From the NCBI GenBank assembly GCA_900768785.1, contig CAAGEG010000002.1:1-15390 (forward strand): a stretch of 15,390 nucleotides of DNA, read 5' to 3'. The notes beneath the pieces are model-generated. The model searched no databases and was not told where the DNA came from. It saw nothing but the letters and a program-made list of their open reading frames with translations. Position 1 is the stretch's first letter, and each line of letters begins with the position of its first letter. Shown piece after piece: positions 1-6,583 of this stretch. A program made the translations under genes and the position numbers. The stretch is from an uncultured Prevotella sp. (GTDB taxonomy: Bacteria; Bacteroidota; Bacteroidia; Bacteroidales; Bacteroidaceae).

Positions 1-64
1 CTTTCAGTAACTGGAGCTTAAAATCCATACTGAATTGCCGCCGTTTTACGGTTCGTTTTGACAT
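1..64 (-). CDS. 5' end of a probable transposase (partial)
   Basis: An open frame begins with ATG at 64-62 on the minus strand and runs off the left edge after 21 codons. The visible peptide starts MSKRTVKRRQFSMDFK and continues LQLLK. The basic run followed by a (R/K)(R/K)xFSxxFKLQ pattern resembles the first helix of helix-turn-helix transposase subunits of insertion sequences (IS3 OrfA and relatives). This is resemblance by eye over 21 residues, so family and completeness are unknown. It lies 54 nt downstream of the EFR1 gene in the same orientation. An inverted repeat at 71-96 sits just upstream of its start. Any other protein with a basic N-terminus remains possible. Confidence 0.42.
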   Translation of the reverse strand, partial: MSKRTVKRRQFSMDFKLQLLK

Positions 65-70
65 AATAAT

Positions 71-96
71 ACACGTTTTAATTGTTAATTACGTGT
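71..96. repeat. Inverted repeat ACACGT/ACGTGT between transposase start and EFR1 gene
   Basis: Perfect 6-bp arms ACACGT (71-76) and ACGTGT (91-96) enclose a second AATT/AATT pairing (80-83 with 87-90), so the segment can fold into an interrupted AT-rich hairpin. It lies in the 54-nt gap between the stop of the EFR1 gene and the start of the probable transposase. It could be a weak terminator for the EFR1 transcript, an operator, or part of the end of an insertion sequence. No long T run follows in the direction of EFR1 transcription, which argues against a strong intrinsic terminator. Confidence 0.4.
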
Positions 97-118
97 GAAG
101 TAAATCTGTATCATGTCA

Positions 119-898
119 TTACTTTGAATGTCCGAAGTAATAACGTCCCTTGTGTTTTGTTCTTATGCCATATTCAATAGCATGAACGGGACAATGATGA
201 TAGCAGGCAAAACACGATAAGCATGCTCCTTCGTGGTGCCATTGAGGCACTTTATGCTTATGAAAATCAATATTTGCCACCGGACATACCTGTGCACACC
301 TGCCACAATGCAAGCACTTGTCTTCATCAACTCTAAATGGTTTGTCTGTAATCAAACAATGCAAGAAGAAAGAACCTAACACACGGCTGTTTATCTTTGG
401 CCAACGCCCCTCAAAAACATGATACTCGCCACTCTTTTTTGCGGCAATAATGTCAGCGAAATCAGCCATGTCACATTCGGCTTTATCTATTTTCAGCCTC
501 TCACGTTGCGGAGTATCAACATCCATAAATGGCAATCCGACATATGATTCGGGCATGATAAGCGAGAAAGCGCTATCAAGTGTCAGTCCTATCTGCCTTA
601 AATCGTTCTTAAAAATATCCATTGCCTCTCCAACAGTATCGCCTGCCGTACATATAGAATAGCAATAATGACCTTCGGAATTAGCAAACGAAAGATGCTT
701 TATAAACTTTCGCAGTGGAAGCGGAGGGCGCCATCCATGTACCGGAAACATAAATCCGATGCGCTCATCTCTGTCCAATGTAAAGAAGTTTTCATTGCCT
801 TCCAACTTAAGAACATCATAAACACGCTCACCAATCTTTGTTGCCAATAATTCGGCAGCCCAACGTGTGTTACCCGTACAGGATATATAGAATATCAT
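119..898 (-). CDS. EFR1-type flavodoxin/ferredoxin fusion protein
   Basis: A 259-residue cytoplasmic redox protein with two parts. The N-terminal flavodoxin-like domain (about 1-170) starts MIFYISCTGNTRW; residues 6-11 (SCTGNT) match the FMN phosphate-binding loop of flavodoxins, usually SGTGNT. The C-terminal part is a bacterial 2[4Fe-4S] ferredoxin: cysteines 195, 198, 201, 205 and 226, 229, 232, 236 give two CxxCxxCxxxCP motifs. Together these match the EFR1 family of flavodoxin-ferredoxin fusions common in anaerobes, which are presumed to carry electrons; the partners are not known. The length is normal for the family. There is no signal peptide. It lies 106 nt downstream of the exported-protein gene with a possible promoter of its own at 977-984, so it may be a separate transcript. 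The Gly-to-Cys change at residue 7 in the FMN loop is slightly unusual. Confidence 0.85.
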   Translation of the reverse strand: MIFYISCTGNTRWAAELLATKIGERVYDVLKLEGNENFFTLDRDERIGFMFPVHGWRPPLPLRKFIKHLSFANSEGHYCYSICTAGDTVGEAMDIFKNDLRQIGLTLDSAFSLIMPESYVGLPFMDVDTPQRERLKIDKAECDMADFADIIAAKKSGEYHVFEGRWPKINSRVLGSFFLHCLITDKPFRVDEDKCLHCGRCAQVCPVANIDFHKHKVPQWHHEGACLSCFACYHHCPVHAIEYGIRTKHKGRYYFGHSK

Positions 899-976
899 AA
901 AACTAATGATTAACAGCTAATATTAATTATTCAGGGTCTTAACAAGCATAAAAGGTTAAGCCGCAAGATATAACAA

Positions 977-984
977 CAAACTTA
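977..984 (-). promoter_or_regulatory. Possible -7 box for the EFR1 gene
   Basis: The minus strand reads TAAGTTTG here, a match to the Bacteroidetes -7 consensus TAnnTTTG. A start about 7 nt further on would give an untranslated leader of about 70 nt. That leader would contain a small hairpin, CTTAAC/GTTAAG at 938-943 and 955-960. No TTG at the expected -33 distance is convincing, so the call rests on one box. Confidence 0.35.
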
Positions 985-1004
985 AAACACCAATTTAAAC
1001 AATA

Positions 1005-1679
1005 CTAATTATTAGCAAAATAATTGTCACATATCTTTACAAACAACATCGGGTCTGATGCTATGGCATCCCAAAGACGCTTTCCACCTTTCAAAACACG
1101 CTTGTCAACATAATCAACAAAGCCCGGATGCGTCTTCTTATACCTTATTCTCATGGCATTAAGACTGATAACATTACCTGTCATAAACGGTACCACAACC
1201 TCATCGCCACGCATACGGAAACCATAAATAGTGGAAATATTTATCTTTCCCAATTGCATATTTTGGCTATCTACCCCATTCCACCAATACACACTACCCG
1301 ATTTGCCTTCGCCTTCCTTATATACAAACTGACGACGAACGTTCTTTGGCTTGAAAGTTGAAGGATTTGCAACCTGCAACGACTCAAGATGGTCATACTT
1401 ACTGCCGGCTTCAGATGGAACTAAAAAGTCTATTGACTGCACCTTATCCGCATCATAACTTACTGCATTCTTGCCGTCAACCAACGGAGACATCACAAAT
1501 GTGGTGTTCATACGCTTGAAAAGCTTGCCGTCAATCCAATATTTCTGTATATATCCTTCAATGATTTTGCCATCATTAAGCGTTAATCTCACATGGTCTT
1601 TCTCGTAGTCTTTACTCGTATTTTGGGCACATGCAACAACAGCGACCAACGACAAAACCAACAAAAATATTCTATTCAT
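1005..1679 (-). CDS. Exported protein of unknown function
   Basis: A 224-residue protein that I do not recognise. The N-terminus (Met, Asn, Arg, a hydrophobic stretch at residues 4-16, then Ala-Cys-Ala-Gln) is a secretion signal. Cleavage could be by signal peptidase I after A16-C17-A18, or by the lipoprotein signal peptidase before C17, since VVAC is a weak lipobox. The mature part looks rich in beta strands. It opens with VRLTLNDGKIIEGYIQKYW, the kind of strand-turn-strand start seen in small barrel-like domains, and has no obvious catalytic motif. The stop of menA lies 9 nt upstream of its start, so the two are almost certainly co-transcribed from the promoter at 2609-2650. That shared transcription does not by itself show a shared function. 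Confidence 0.8.
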   Translation of the reverse strand: MNRIFLLVLSLVAVVACAQNTSKDYEKDHVRLTLNDGKIIEGYIQKYWIDGKLFKRMNTTFVMSPLVDGKNAVSYDADKVQSIDFLVPSEAGSKYDHLESLQVANPSTFKPKNVRRQFVYKEGEGKSGSVYWWNGVDSQNMQLGKINISTIYGFRMRGDEVVVPFMTGNVISLNAMRIRYKKTHPGFVDYVDKRVLKGGKRLWDAIASDPMLFVKICDNYFANN

Positions 1680-1688
1680 ATACTATCT

Positions 1689-2597
1689 TTATAAATAAAA
1701 ATCCAACAAAATGCCAGCCACCATGAGCAAGCCATAAAAAAACATGTTGCGAGCCGTGTCTCCAAGAATGATATTAAGAGCCTTTCCACTACCTATCTTT
1801 ATCATTCTGCGGTATGTAAACACATGAATAAGCAAGTAAATCAACGACACACCAACCACGATACACCATGAATTAATAACAACAACAGGACCTAAAACAA
1901 CCCCTAAAACACCTGAAATCAAATAAGCTTTACGCCCTTTCTCAGCACCAAGCTTAACAATTAGAGTATCTTTTCCTGTTCTACGGTCATTATCAATATC
2001 ACGATAATTATTTACAATTAGCAACGTGTCTATCACAAAACCACATGCCAAAGATGCACAAAACACATCTTTACCAACATCATAAACTTGCAAATAATAA
2101 GTAACACAAACAGGCACGATGCCAAAAAACACCAATACCAACAAATCACCCAACGCTTTATAAGACAGCCATGTGGTATATAAAAAGCAGAAACATACAC
2201 ACAGCACACCCACAAGCAGCATTTGCAAACCTCCAAACAACACAAGCGGCAAGCCACACAAACATCCCAACAAAGTCACAACACCTATTGCACGACGCAT
2301 GTAAACCTGACTTATCCACCCTTGAGCACAAGCACGACGAGGACCAAGACGCATTTCATTATCATTACCTCTTAAGAAATCAAAATAATCATTAATGAAA
2401 TTAGCATCTATCTGCATGATAAAAGCAAACAAAACACATAATAAGGCAGGAACAAAAAGGAACTTCTCGGCACCAATATCACGATAAGCCAATGCCAAAG
2501 CAATCATTACAGGCACAGCAGCCCCCGTTAAAGTCTTTGGACGAGCCGCAAGAAACCATGCCTTAATAGAGTTTATTTTCACTTTTTCAGCAGCCAT
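1689..2597 (-). CDS. menA: 1,4-dihydroxy-2-naphthoate polyprenyltransferase
   Basis: A 302-residue integral membrane prenyltransferase of the UbiA family. It attaches a polyprenyl chain to 1,4-dihydroxy-2-naphthoate with loss of CO2, giving demethylmenaquinone, the penultimate step of menaquinone synthesis. The two Asp-rich Mg-diphosphate motifs are both present: N69-D70-Y71-F-D73 ... G77-N-D79, and N197-Y-R-D200-I-D-N-D204. Between and around them are several long hydrophobic segments, consistent with the 8-9 helices of the family. MenA is preferred over UbiA because of the NDYFDxxxGxD motif and the second motif NNYRDxxxDxxxGKxTL, typical of MenA. AAAGG precedes the ATG by 3 nt. It is the first gene of a minus-strand pair with the exported protein and diverges from the HD hydrolase gene. 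Confidence 0.93.
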   Translation of the reverse strand: MAAEKVKINSIKAWFLAARPKTLTGAAVPVMIALALAYRDIGAEKFLFVPALLCVLFAFIMQIDANFINDYFDFLRGNDNEMRLGPRRACAQGWISQVYMRRAIGVVTLLGCLCGLPLVLFGGLQMLLVGVLCVCFCFLYTTWLSYKALGDLLVLVFFGIVPVCVTYYLQVYDVGKDVFCASLACGFVIDTLLIVNNYRDIDNDRRTGKDTLIVKLGAEKGRKAYLISGVLGVVLGPVVVINSWCIVVGVSLIYLLIHVFTYRRMIKIGSGKALNIILGDTARNMFFYGLLMVAGILLDFYL

Positions 2598-2608
2598 TTA
2601 CCTTTGAT

Positions 2609-2650
2609 TTTCTTGCAAATGTAAACATTATATCGTACATTTGCAAGAAA
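2609..2650. promoter_or_regulatory. Symmetric divergent promoter between menA and the HD gene
   Basis: Perfect 15-bp inverted repeats, TTTCTTGCAAATGTA (2609-2623) and TACATTTGCAAGAAA (2636-2650), flank a 12-bp spacer. Each arm holds a full Bacteroidetes -7 box TACATTTG pointing outward: 2636-2643 on the plus strand and 2623-2616 on the minus strand. The same arm supplies the TTG (-33) element for the opposite promoter: TTG 2613-2615 then 20 nt to the plus box, and its mirror image TTG 2646-2644 for the minus box. Predicted starts give leaders of about 12 nt for menA and about 19 nt for the HD gene. The boxes are read directly; promoter activity is inferred from the known consensus (TTTG/TTG, about 19-23 nt, TAnnTTTG). 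Confidence 0.72.
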
Positions 2651-2668
2651 TTAATGTTTGTTTAAACA

Positions 2669-3307
2669 ATGCTCGAAAGAAATGTAAACTTGGAATTAAT
2701 GGCTTTCATTGAAACAAACATATTGCCTCGATACACTCAGTTTGATAAAGCCCACAACCTTACACACGTTACACGAGTTATAAACCGCTCGATAAGACTT
2801 GCCCAAAACATTGGCACAGATGTAAACATGGCATATGCCATTGCCGCATACCATGATTTGGGACTTGAAGGTCCGCGAGCTATACATCATATAACCGGAG
2901 GAAAAATATTAAAAGCTGATGTAAGGCTGAAAAAATGGTTTAACAACGACCAAATAAAGATAATGAAAGAGGCGATTGAAGACCATAGAGCATCGGCATC
3001 ACACGCACCAAGAAGCATCTTCGGAAAGATAATTGCAGAGGCAGATAGGGATATTGAGCCGGAAATAGTATTTAGAAGAACCATTCAATTCGGCTTGTCA
3101 CACTATCCCGAACTTGATAAAGAGAAACAATGGAAACGCTTTTTGGAACACATGGACAACAAATATTCATCTCACGGATATATACGTTTGTGGATACCAA
3201 CATCCGACAACGCAAAAAAGCTACAAGAGATAAGAGCGCTAATAGCACAACCTATAAAGCTAAAACAAATATTTGACAATTTGTATAACGAAGAATTATC
3301 ACTTTAA
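2669..3307 (+). CDS. HD-domain phosphohydrolase-like protein
   Basis: A 212-residue cytoplasmic protein with the metal-binding pattern of the HD superfamily: H33 (in NLTHV), H62-D63 (in AYHDLG), then H106 (in EDHR) and an AEADRD segment near residue 126-131 that can supply the last Asp. HD proteins cleave phosphomonoesters or phosphodiesters, often of nucleotides, but the substrate cannot be told from the motifs. The spacing of the motifs and the single small domain match HD proteins annotated only as predicted hydrolases in Bacteroidales. There is no signal peptide or membrane segment. Start at 2669 is chosen because it fits the promoter at 2609-2650 (leader near 19 nt); Met11 is a possible internal start. 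A 12-bp palindrome TTGTTTAAACAA (2658-2669) abuts the start codon. Confidence 0.8.
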   Translation: MLERNVNLELMAFIETNILPRYTQFDKAHNLTHVTRVINRSIRLAQNIGTDVNMAYAIAAYHDLGLEGPRAIHHITGGKILKADVRLKKWFNNDQIKIMKEAIEDHRASASHAPRSIFGKIIAEADRDIEPEIVFRRTIQFGLSHYPELDKEKQWKRFLEHMDNKYSSHGYIRLWIPTSDNAKKLQEIRALIAQPIKLKQIFDNLYNEELSL

Positions 3308-3381
3308 TTTAAAATAATAATCCTTTGTAAATAAGGTTATTAACAATAATCATTATACAATTTATATAAACTTTGTATGTT

Positions 3382-4071
3382 ATGAAAAGACTATTACTAT
3401 TATTTATTCTGCCGGCAATTACGGCATTTACCGTCAACGCACAGCAAACAGACACATTAAGACATGAAATATTATTGGAAACAAACAAGGGAAACATTAA
3501 GATAGCACTATATAATGAAACTCCGCTACATAGGGACAACTTCCTCAAACTTGTGAGAGAAGGGTTCTATGATGGCATACTTTTTCATCGCGTAATATAC
3601 AAGTTCATGATACAAGCAGGCGATAGCGCAAGTCGTAATGCACTTCCCGGACAACGCTTAGGTGAGTCTCCCGAAGGTTATAAAATACCTGCCGAGATAA
3701 GATATCCACAACTTTTTCACAAGAGAGGAGCCGTTGGTGCAGCACGTGAGCCCGATTCAGACAACCCTGAAAGAGCCTCATCAGCATCTCATTTCTACAT
3801 TGTTTATGGAAAAAGATTTAATGATGAGATGCTTGATAACACTCAACGACACATAGACAAAGCAACCGACGGCAAAATAAAGTTTACGGAATTAATACGC
3901 GAAACATATAAGACGAAAGGCGGCACACCACATCTTGATGGTCAATACACGGTGTTTGGCGAAGTTCTTGAAGGCATGGACGTGGTAAATAACATACAGA
4001 TGGCAGACACAGACGACAACGATCGTCCTCATGAAGACATAAGAATAATAAAGGCAACCATAATCAAATAA
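3382..4071 (+). CDS. Secreted cyclophilin-type peptidyl-prolyl isomerase
   Basis: With ATG at 3382 the product is 229 residues and begins with a good signal peptide, MKRLLLLFILPAITAFTVNA, likely cut before QQ. The same frame is open from a TTG at 3373, but the ATG gives the natural signal peptide start. The cyclophilin fold signatures are present: FHRVIYKFMIQAGD, ASSASHFYIV and LDGQYTVFGEV. The enzyme catalyses cis-trans isomerisation of X-Pro bonds, here probably in the periplasm, assisting folding of exported proteins. Between the HFYIV and DGQYTVFG motifs there is an extra charged segment of about 45 residues, absent from the minimal E. coli cyclophilins. It lies 74 nt downstream of the HD gene. 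A near-match to a -7 box (AAACTTTG, 3368-3375) is too close to the start to be trusted. Confidence 0.9.
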   Translation: MKRLLLLFILPAITAFTVNAQQTDTLRHEILLETNKGNIKIALYNETPLHRDNFLKLVREGFYDGILFHRVIYKFMIQAGDSASRNALPGQRLGESPEGYKIPAEIRYPQLFHKRGAVGAAREPDSDNPERASSASHFYIVYGKRFNDEMLDNTQRHIDKATDGKIKFTELIRETYKTKGGTPHLDGQYTVFGEVLEGMDVVNNIQMADTDDNDRPHEDIRIIKATIIK

Positions 4072-4073
4072 GC

Positions 4074-4090
4074 AATTATAGCCTATAATT
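4074..4090 (+). terminator. Weak hairpin just after the prolyl isomerase stop
   Basis: AATTATA (4074-4080) and TATAATT (4084-4090) form a perfect 7-bp stem with a 3-nt loop, beginning 3 nt after the TAA stop at 4069-4071. The stem has only A-T pairs and the T-rich stretch (4092-4112) is interrupted, so termination would be inefficient. It may mark the transcript end or merely protect it. Confidence 0.25.
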
Positions 4091-4112
4091 CGTTTATTAC
4101 ACATATTTTTAT

Positions 4113-4120
4113 TAAGTTTG
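4113..4120 (+). promoter_or_regulatory. proS: Possible -7 box for proS
   Basis: TAAGTTTG matches the Bacteroidetes -7 consensus TAnnTTTG exactly and lies 30 nt before the proS ATG, giving a predicted leader of about 24 nt. No clean TTG is present about 20 nt upstream (only TTCG/TTTA near 4089-4095), so the -33 part is weak. Confidence 0.42.
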
Positions 4121-4150
4121 CAACTTGAAAATAAAAGTATATAATATATC

Positions 4151-5632
4151 ATGGCTAAAGAATTAAAAAACCTTACAAAAAGAGCAGACAATTATAGTCA
4201 GTGGTACAACGACCTTGTAACAAAGGCCGATTTAGCTGAACAATCAGCAGTAAGAGGCTGTATGGTAATCAAGCCTTACGGCTATGCGATATGGGAAAAA
4301 ATGCAACAACAACTTGATAAGATGTTTAAAGAGACCGGTGCGCAAAATGCTTACTTTCCTCTTCTTATACCTAAATCATTCTTATCAAGGGAAGCAGAAC
4401 ACGTAGAAGGCTTCGCAAAGGAGTGCGCCGTAGTTACTCACTATCGCTTACGTGCAAAAGAAGACAAAAGCGGAGTGGAAGTTGACCCCGCTGCAAAACT
4501 TGAAGAGGAGTTAATAATACGCCCTACATCAGAGACAATAATATGGAATACATATAAGAACTGGATACATTCATGGCGCGATTTGCCTTTGATGTGCAAC
4601 CAATGGTGCAATGTTATGCGTTGGGAAATGCGTACTCGCCCATTCTTACGCACATCAGAATTTCTCTGGCAAGAGGGACATACGGCACATGCAACACGAG
4701 AAGAAGCCGAAGAAGAGGCAAAAAAGATGTTGCATGTATATGCAGAGTTTGCCGAAAAATGGATGGCTGTTCCTGTTGTACAAGGTGTTAAAAGCGAGAC
4801 AGAACGCTTTGCCGGAGCTCTTGATACATACACAATAGAAGCAATGATGCAAGATGGCAAGGCTCTACAAAGTGGAACGAGTCACTTTCTCGGTCAAAAC
4901 TTCGCCAAAGCCTTTGATGTTACATATCTTAATAAAGAGAATAAGCCCGAATATGTTTGGGCTACGTCATGGGGAGTATCAACTCGACTGATTGGAGCGT
5001 TGATAATGACACACTCTGATGATAATGGTCTTGTGTTGCCTCCTATGTTAGCACCAATACAAGTTGTTATCATTCCTATCACAAAAGGCGAAGAACAGCT
5101 TAAGGCAATAACAGACAAGCTAACTCCGGTTATCAATTCTCTTCGTGCCGTAGGCATTTCTGTGAAATATGATGATGCTGACAACAAGCGTCCGGGCTTT
5201 AAGTTTGCAGACTATGAGCTTAAAGGAGTGCCAGTACGTTTGGTTATGGGAGGTCGTGATCTTGAGAATAACACTCTTGAAATAATGCGTCGTGACACTT
5301 TAGAGAAAGAGACAGTTTCTTTTGACGGTATAGTTGAGAGGGTTGAGTCGCTGCTTAAAGACATTCAAGAAAATATTTTCAACAAAGCGAAGGCTTATCG
5401 AGATGCTCGAATCTATGAATGTGACAACTACGAAGAGTTTAAAGAAAAAGTTAAGAATGGTGGTTTCTTCCTCTGTCATTGGGACGGAACGGCAGAAACA
5501 GAGGCAAAGATAAAAGAAGACACGCAAGCTACTATTCGTTGTGTGCCGTTTGGCGTGGAGCAGACACCAGGTATTGATATGGTTTCCGGCAAGCCTGCAA
5601 CAAAGAGGGTTATTATTGCCAGAAGTTATTGA
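4151..5632 (+). CDS. proS: Proline--tRNA ligase, short (archaeal/eukaryotic-like) type
   Basis: A 493-residue cytoplasmic class II aminoacyl-tRNA synthetase that charges tRNA-Pro with proline. Motif 2 region: RPTSE at 124-128, then MRWEMRTRPFLRTSEFLWQE at 156-175. Motif 3/anticodon-domain junction: GLVLPPMLAPIQ at 293-304. An HGTP-type anticodon-binding domain follows, then a C-terminal extension with conserved Cys and the terminal ...IIARSY, as in archaeal and eukaryotic ProRS. The large insertion (editing) domain of the long bacterial type is absent; this short type is the usual one in Bacteroidetes, so it is not evidence of recent transfer. It follows the isomerase gene with a 79-nt gap and its own -7 box, and a terminator-like hairpin follows at 5661-5722. 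Confidence 0.95.
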   Translation: MAKELKNLTKRADNYSQWYNDLVTKADLAEQSAVRGCMVIKPYGYAIWEKMQQQLDKMFKETGAQNAYFPLLIPKSFLSREAEHVEGFAKECAVVTHYRLRAKEDKSGVEVDPAAKLEEELIIRPTSETIIWNTYKNWIHSWRDLPLMCNQWCNVMRWEMRTRPFLRTSEFLWQEGHTAHATREEAEEEAKKMLHVYAEFAEKWMAVPVVQGVKSETERFAGALDTYTIEAMMQDGKALQSGTSHFLGQNFAKAFDVTYLNKENKPEYVWATSWGVSTRLIGALIMTHSDDNGLVLPPMLAPIQVVIIPITKGEEQLKAITDKLTPVINSLRAVGISVKYDDADNKRPGFKFADYELKGVPVRLVMGGRDLENNTLEIMRRDTLEKETVSFDGIVERVESLLKDIQENIFNKAKAYRDARIYECDNYEEFKEKVKNGGFFLCHWDGTAETEAKIKEDTQATIRCVPFGVEQTPGIDMVSGKPATKRVIIARSY

Positions 5633-5660
5633 TTGAAGTCGTTTGATTGAAACATATAGA

Positions 5661-5722
5661 CGGGAGTTGACAATATCATAACCTGCATAAAGCGTAAGGT
5701 ATGATTGTCAAACTCTCGTTTT
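5661..5722 (+). terminator. Terminator-like hairpin after proS
   Basis: The segment 5661-5684 (CGGGAGTTGACAAT...) pairs imperfectly with 5697-5718 (...GATTGTCAAACTCTCG), with small bulges, around a 12-nt loop. A run of four T follows at 5719-5722, then further T-rich sequence. The long stem just 29 nt after the proS stop and ahead of a gene with its own spacing makes an intrinsic terminator the simplest reading, although the T run is short. Confidence 0.5.
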
Positions 5723-5878
5723 GGGTTATAATCTCTTTTCAGCTATTAAGAACCTCATCTTCTTTCTGGTTTTAATACGTAAATCACATAGGGAGTAATG
5801 ACGGCTTTATTATTGGCTTCCACAAACCTGAATTATTATTGGCATTATACCACAATTGAAGCTCTTTTTTGATATAAC

Positions 5879-6583
5879 ATGAGTGTATTGCAAGAATATT
5901 TTGTGCGTTTTATAGATATGGTTTCGCCACGTGCATGTCGTATTTGCGGATGTCGTCTTGCCATTTCAGAGAGAGTAATATGCGCAAGATGCAACTTACA
6001 TCTACCAAGAACTCACTTCAGCCGAAACCCTTATAACAACAGTATGTGCATGTTGTTTTGGGGTCGTATTAAAGTTGAGCGATGCACTGCCTTGTTCTTC
6101 TATCATCCACAATCGGAACCGAGCCGCATTATATTGGCATTAAAGTATCTTTATCATCCTGAAATAGGACGACAAATGGGGCGTATGTTAGCAGAAGAGA
6201 GCAAGAATGACGGATTTTTTGACACTATCGACATGATTATTCCCGTGCCTTTAAGTATGAAAAGAAAGAAGTCACGAGGTTATAATCAAAGTGCCGAAAT
6301 TGCCAAAGGCATAAGTGACATCACAGATTTGCCTGTTATGGAAGGTTTAATAACAAGAACATCATTCAAACAAAGTCAAACACGCATGCACAGATGGCAA
6401 CGTAACGAGAATGTTGCAAACTCCTTTGTCTTGACAAGTGATATAAGTTTGGAAGGCAAACATATTCTTTTGGTTGACGATATAGTGACAACAGGTGCTA
6501 CAATTGTGGCATGTGCCGCTGAGATACAAAAGCATTGGAAAGCAAAAATCAGCATTATGTCACTTGGACTTACGCAGAGTTGA
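5879..6583 (+). CDS. ComF-family phosphoribosyltransferase-like protein
   Basis: A 234-residue cytoplasmic protein. The N-terminus carries a zinc-finger-like four-cysteine motif, C20-x2-C23 and C35-x2-C38, as in ComF/GntX proteins. The C-terminal half is a type I phosphoribosyltransferase fold with VPLSMKRKKSRGYNQS and the PRPP-binding loop HILLVDDIVTTGAT (195-208). In naturally competent bacteria ComF is needed for DNA uptake or processing; the role in Bacteroidales is not established, and a phosphoribosyltransferase reaction has not been assigned. The 246-nt gap upstream contains the proS terminator and no convincing promoter box. Its last 24 nt overlap the end of the convergent glycosyltransferase gene, so both C-termini are encoded on opposite strands of the same DNA. 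Confidence 0.88.
   Translation: MSVLQEYFVRFIDMVSPRACRICGCRLAISERVICARCNLHLPRTHFSRNPYNNSMCMLFWGRIKVERCTALFFYHPQSEPSRIILALKYLYHPEIGRQMGRMLAEESKNDGFFDTIDMIIPVPLSMKRKKSRGYNQSAEIAKGISDITDLPVMEGLITRTSFKQSQTRMHRWQRNENVANSFVLTSDISLEGKHILLVDDIVTTGATIVACAAEIQKHWKAKISIMSLGLTQS

Noticed and set aside
3368..3375. AAACTTTG as promoter of the prolyl isomerase
   Set aside because: One consensus base is missing, there is no TTG upstream at the right distance, and the start would fall on the initiation codon itself.
3373..3381. TTG start for the prolyl isomerase, adding three residues (M/L-Y-V)
   Set aside because: The ATG at 3382 gives a standard signal peptide beginning MKR; there is no ribosome-binding evidence for the TTG.
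4441..4860. 139-codon minus-strand ORF inside proS
   Set aside because: It is antisense to the conserved catalytic core of proS and its translation has no recognisable domain; it is a shadow of the real gene.
4151..5632. proS as a recently transferred archaeal gene
   Set aside because: The short archaeal/eukaryotic-like ProRS is the normal form in Bacteroidetes, and base and codon use look like the neighbours.
5701..5775. 24-codon ORF starting in the proS terminator hairpin
   Set aside because: It begins inside the stem of the terminator-like hairpin and has no promoter or ribosome-binding site; the terminator reading explains the sequence better.
5798..5872. 24-codon ORF ending 6 nt before the comF-like gene
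   Set aside because: An ORF of this length is expected by chance in AT-rich DNA, the GGGAG before it is too close to the ATG to be a good ribosome-binding site, and no hairpin or promoter supports it.
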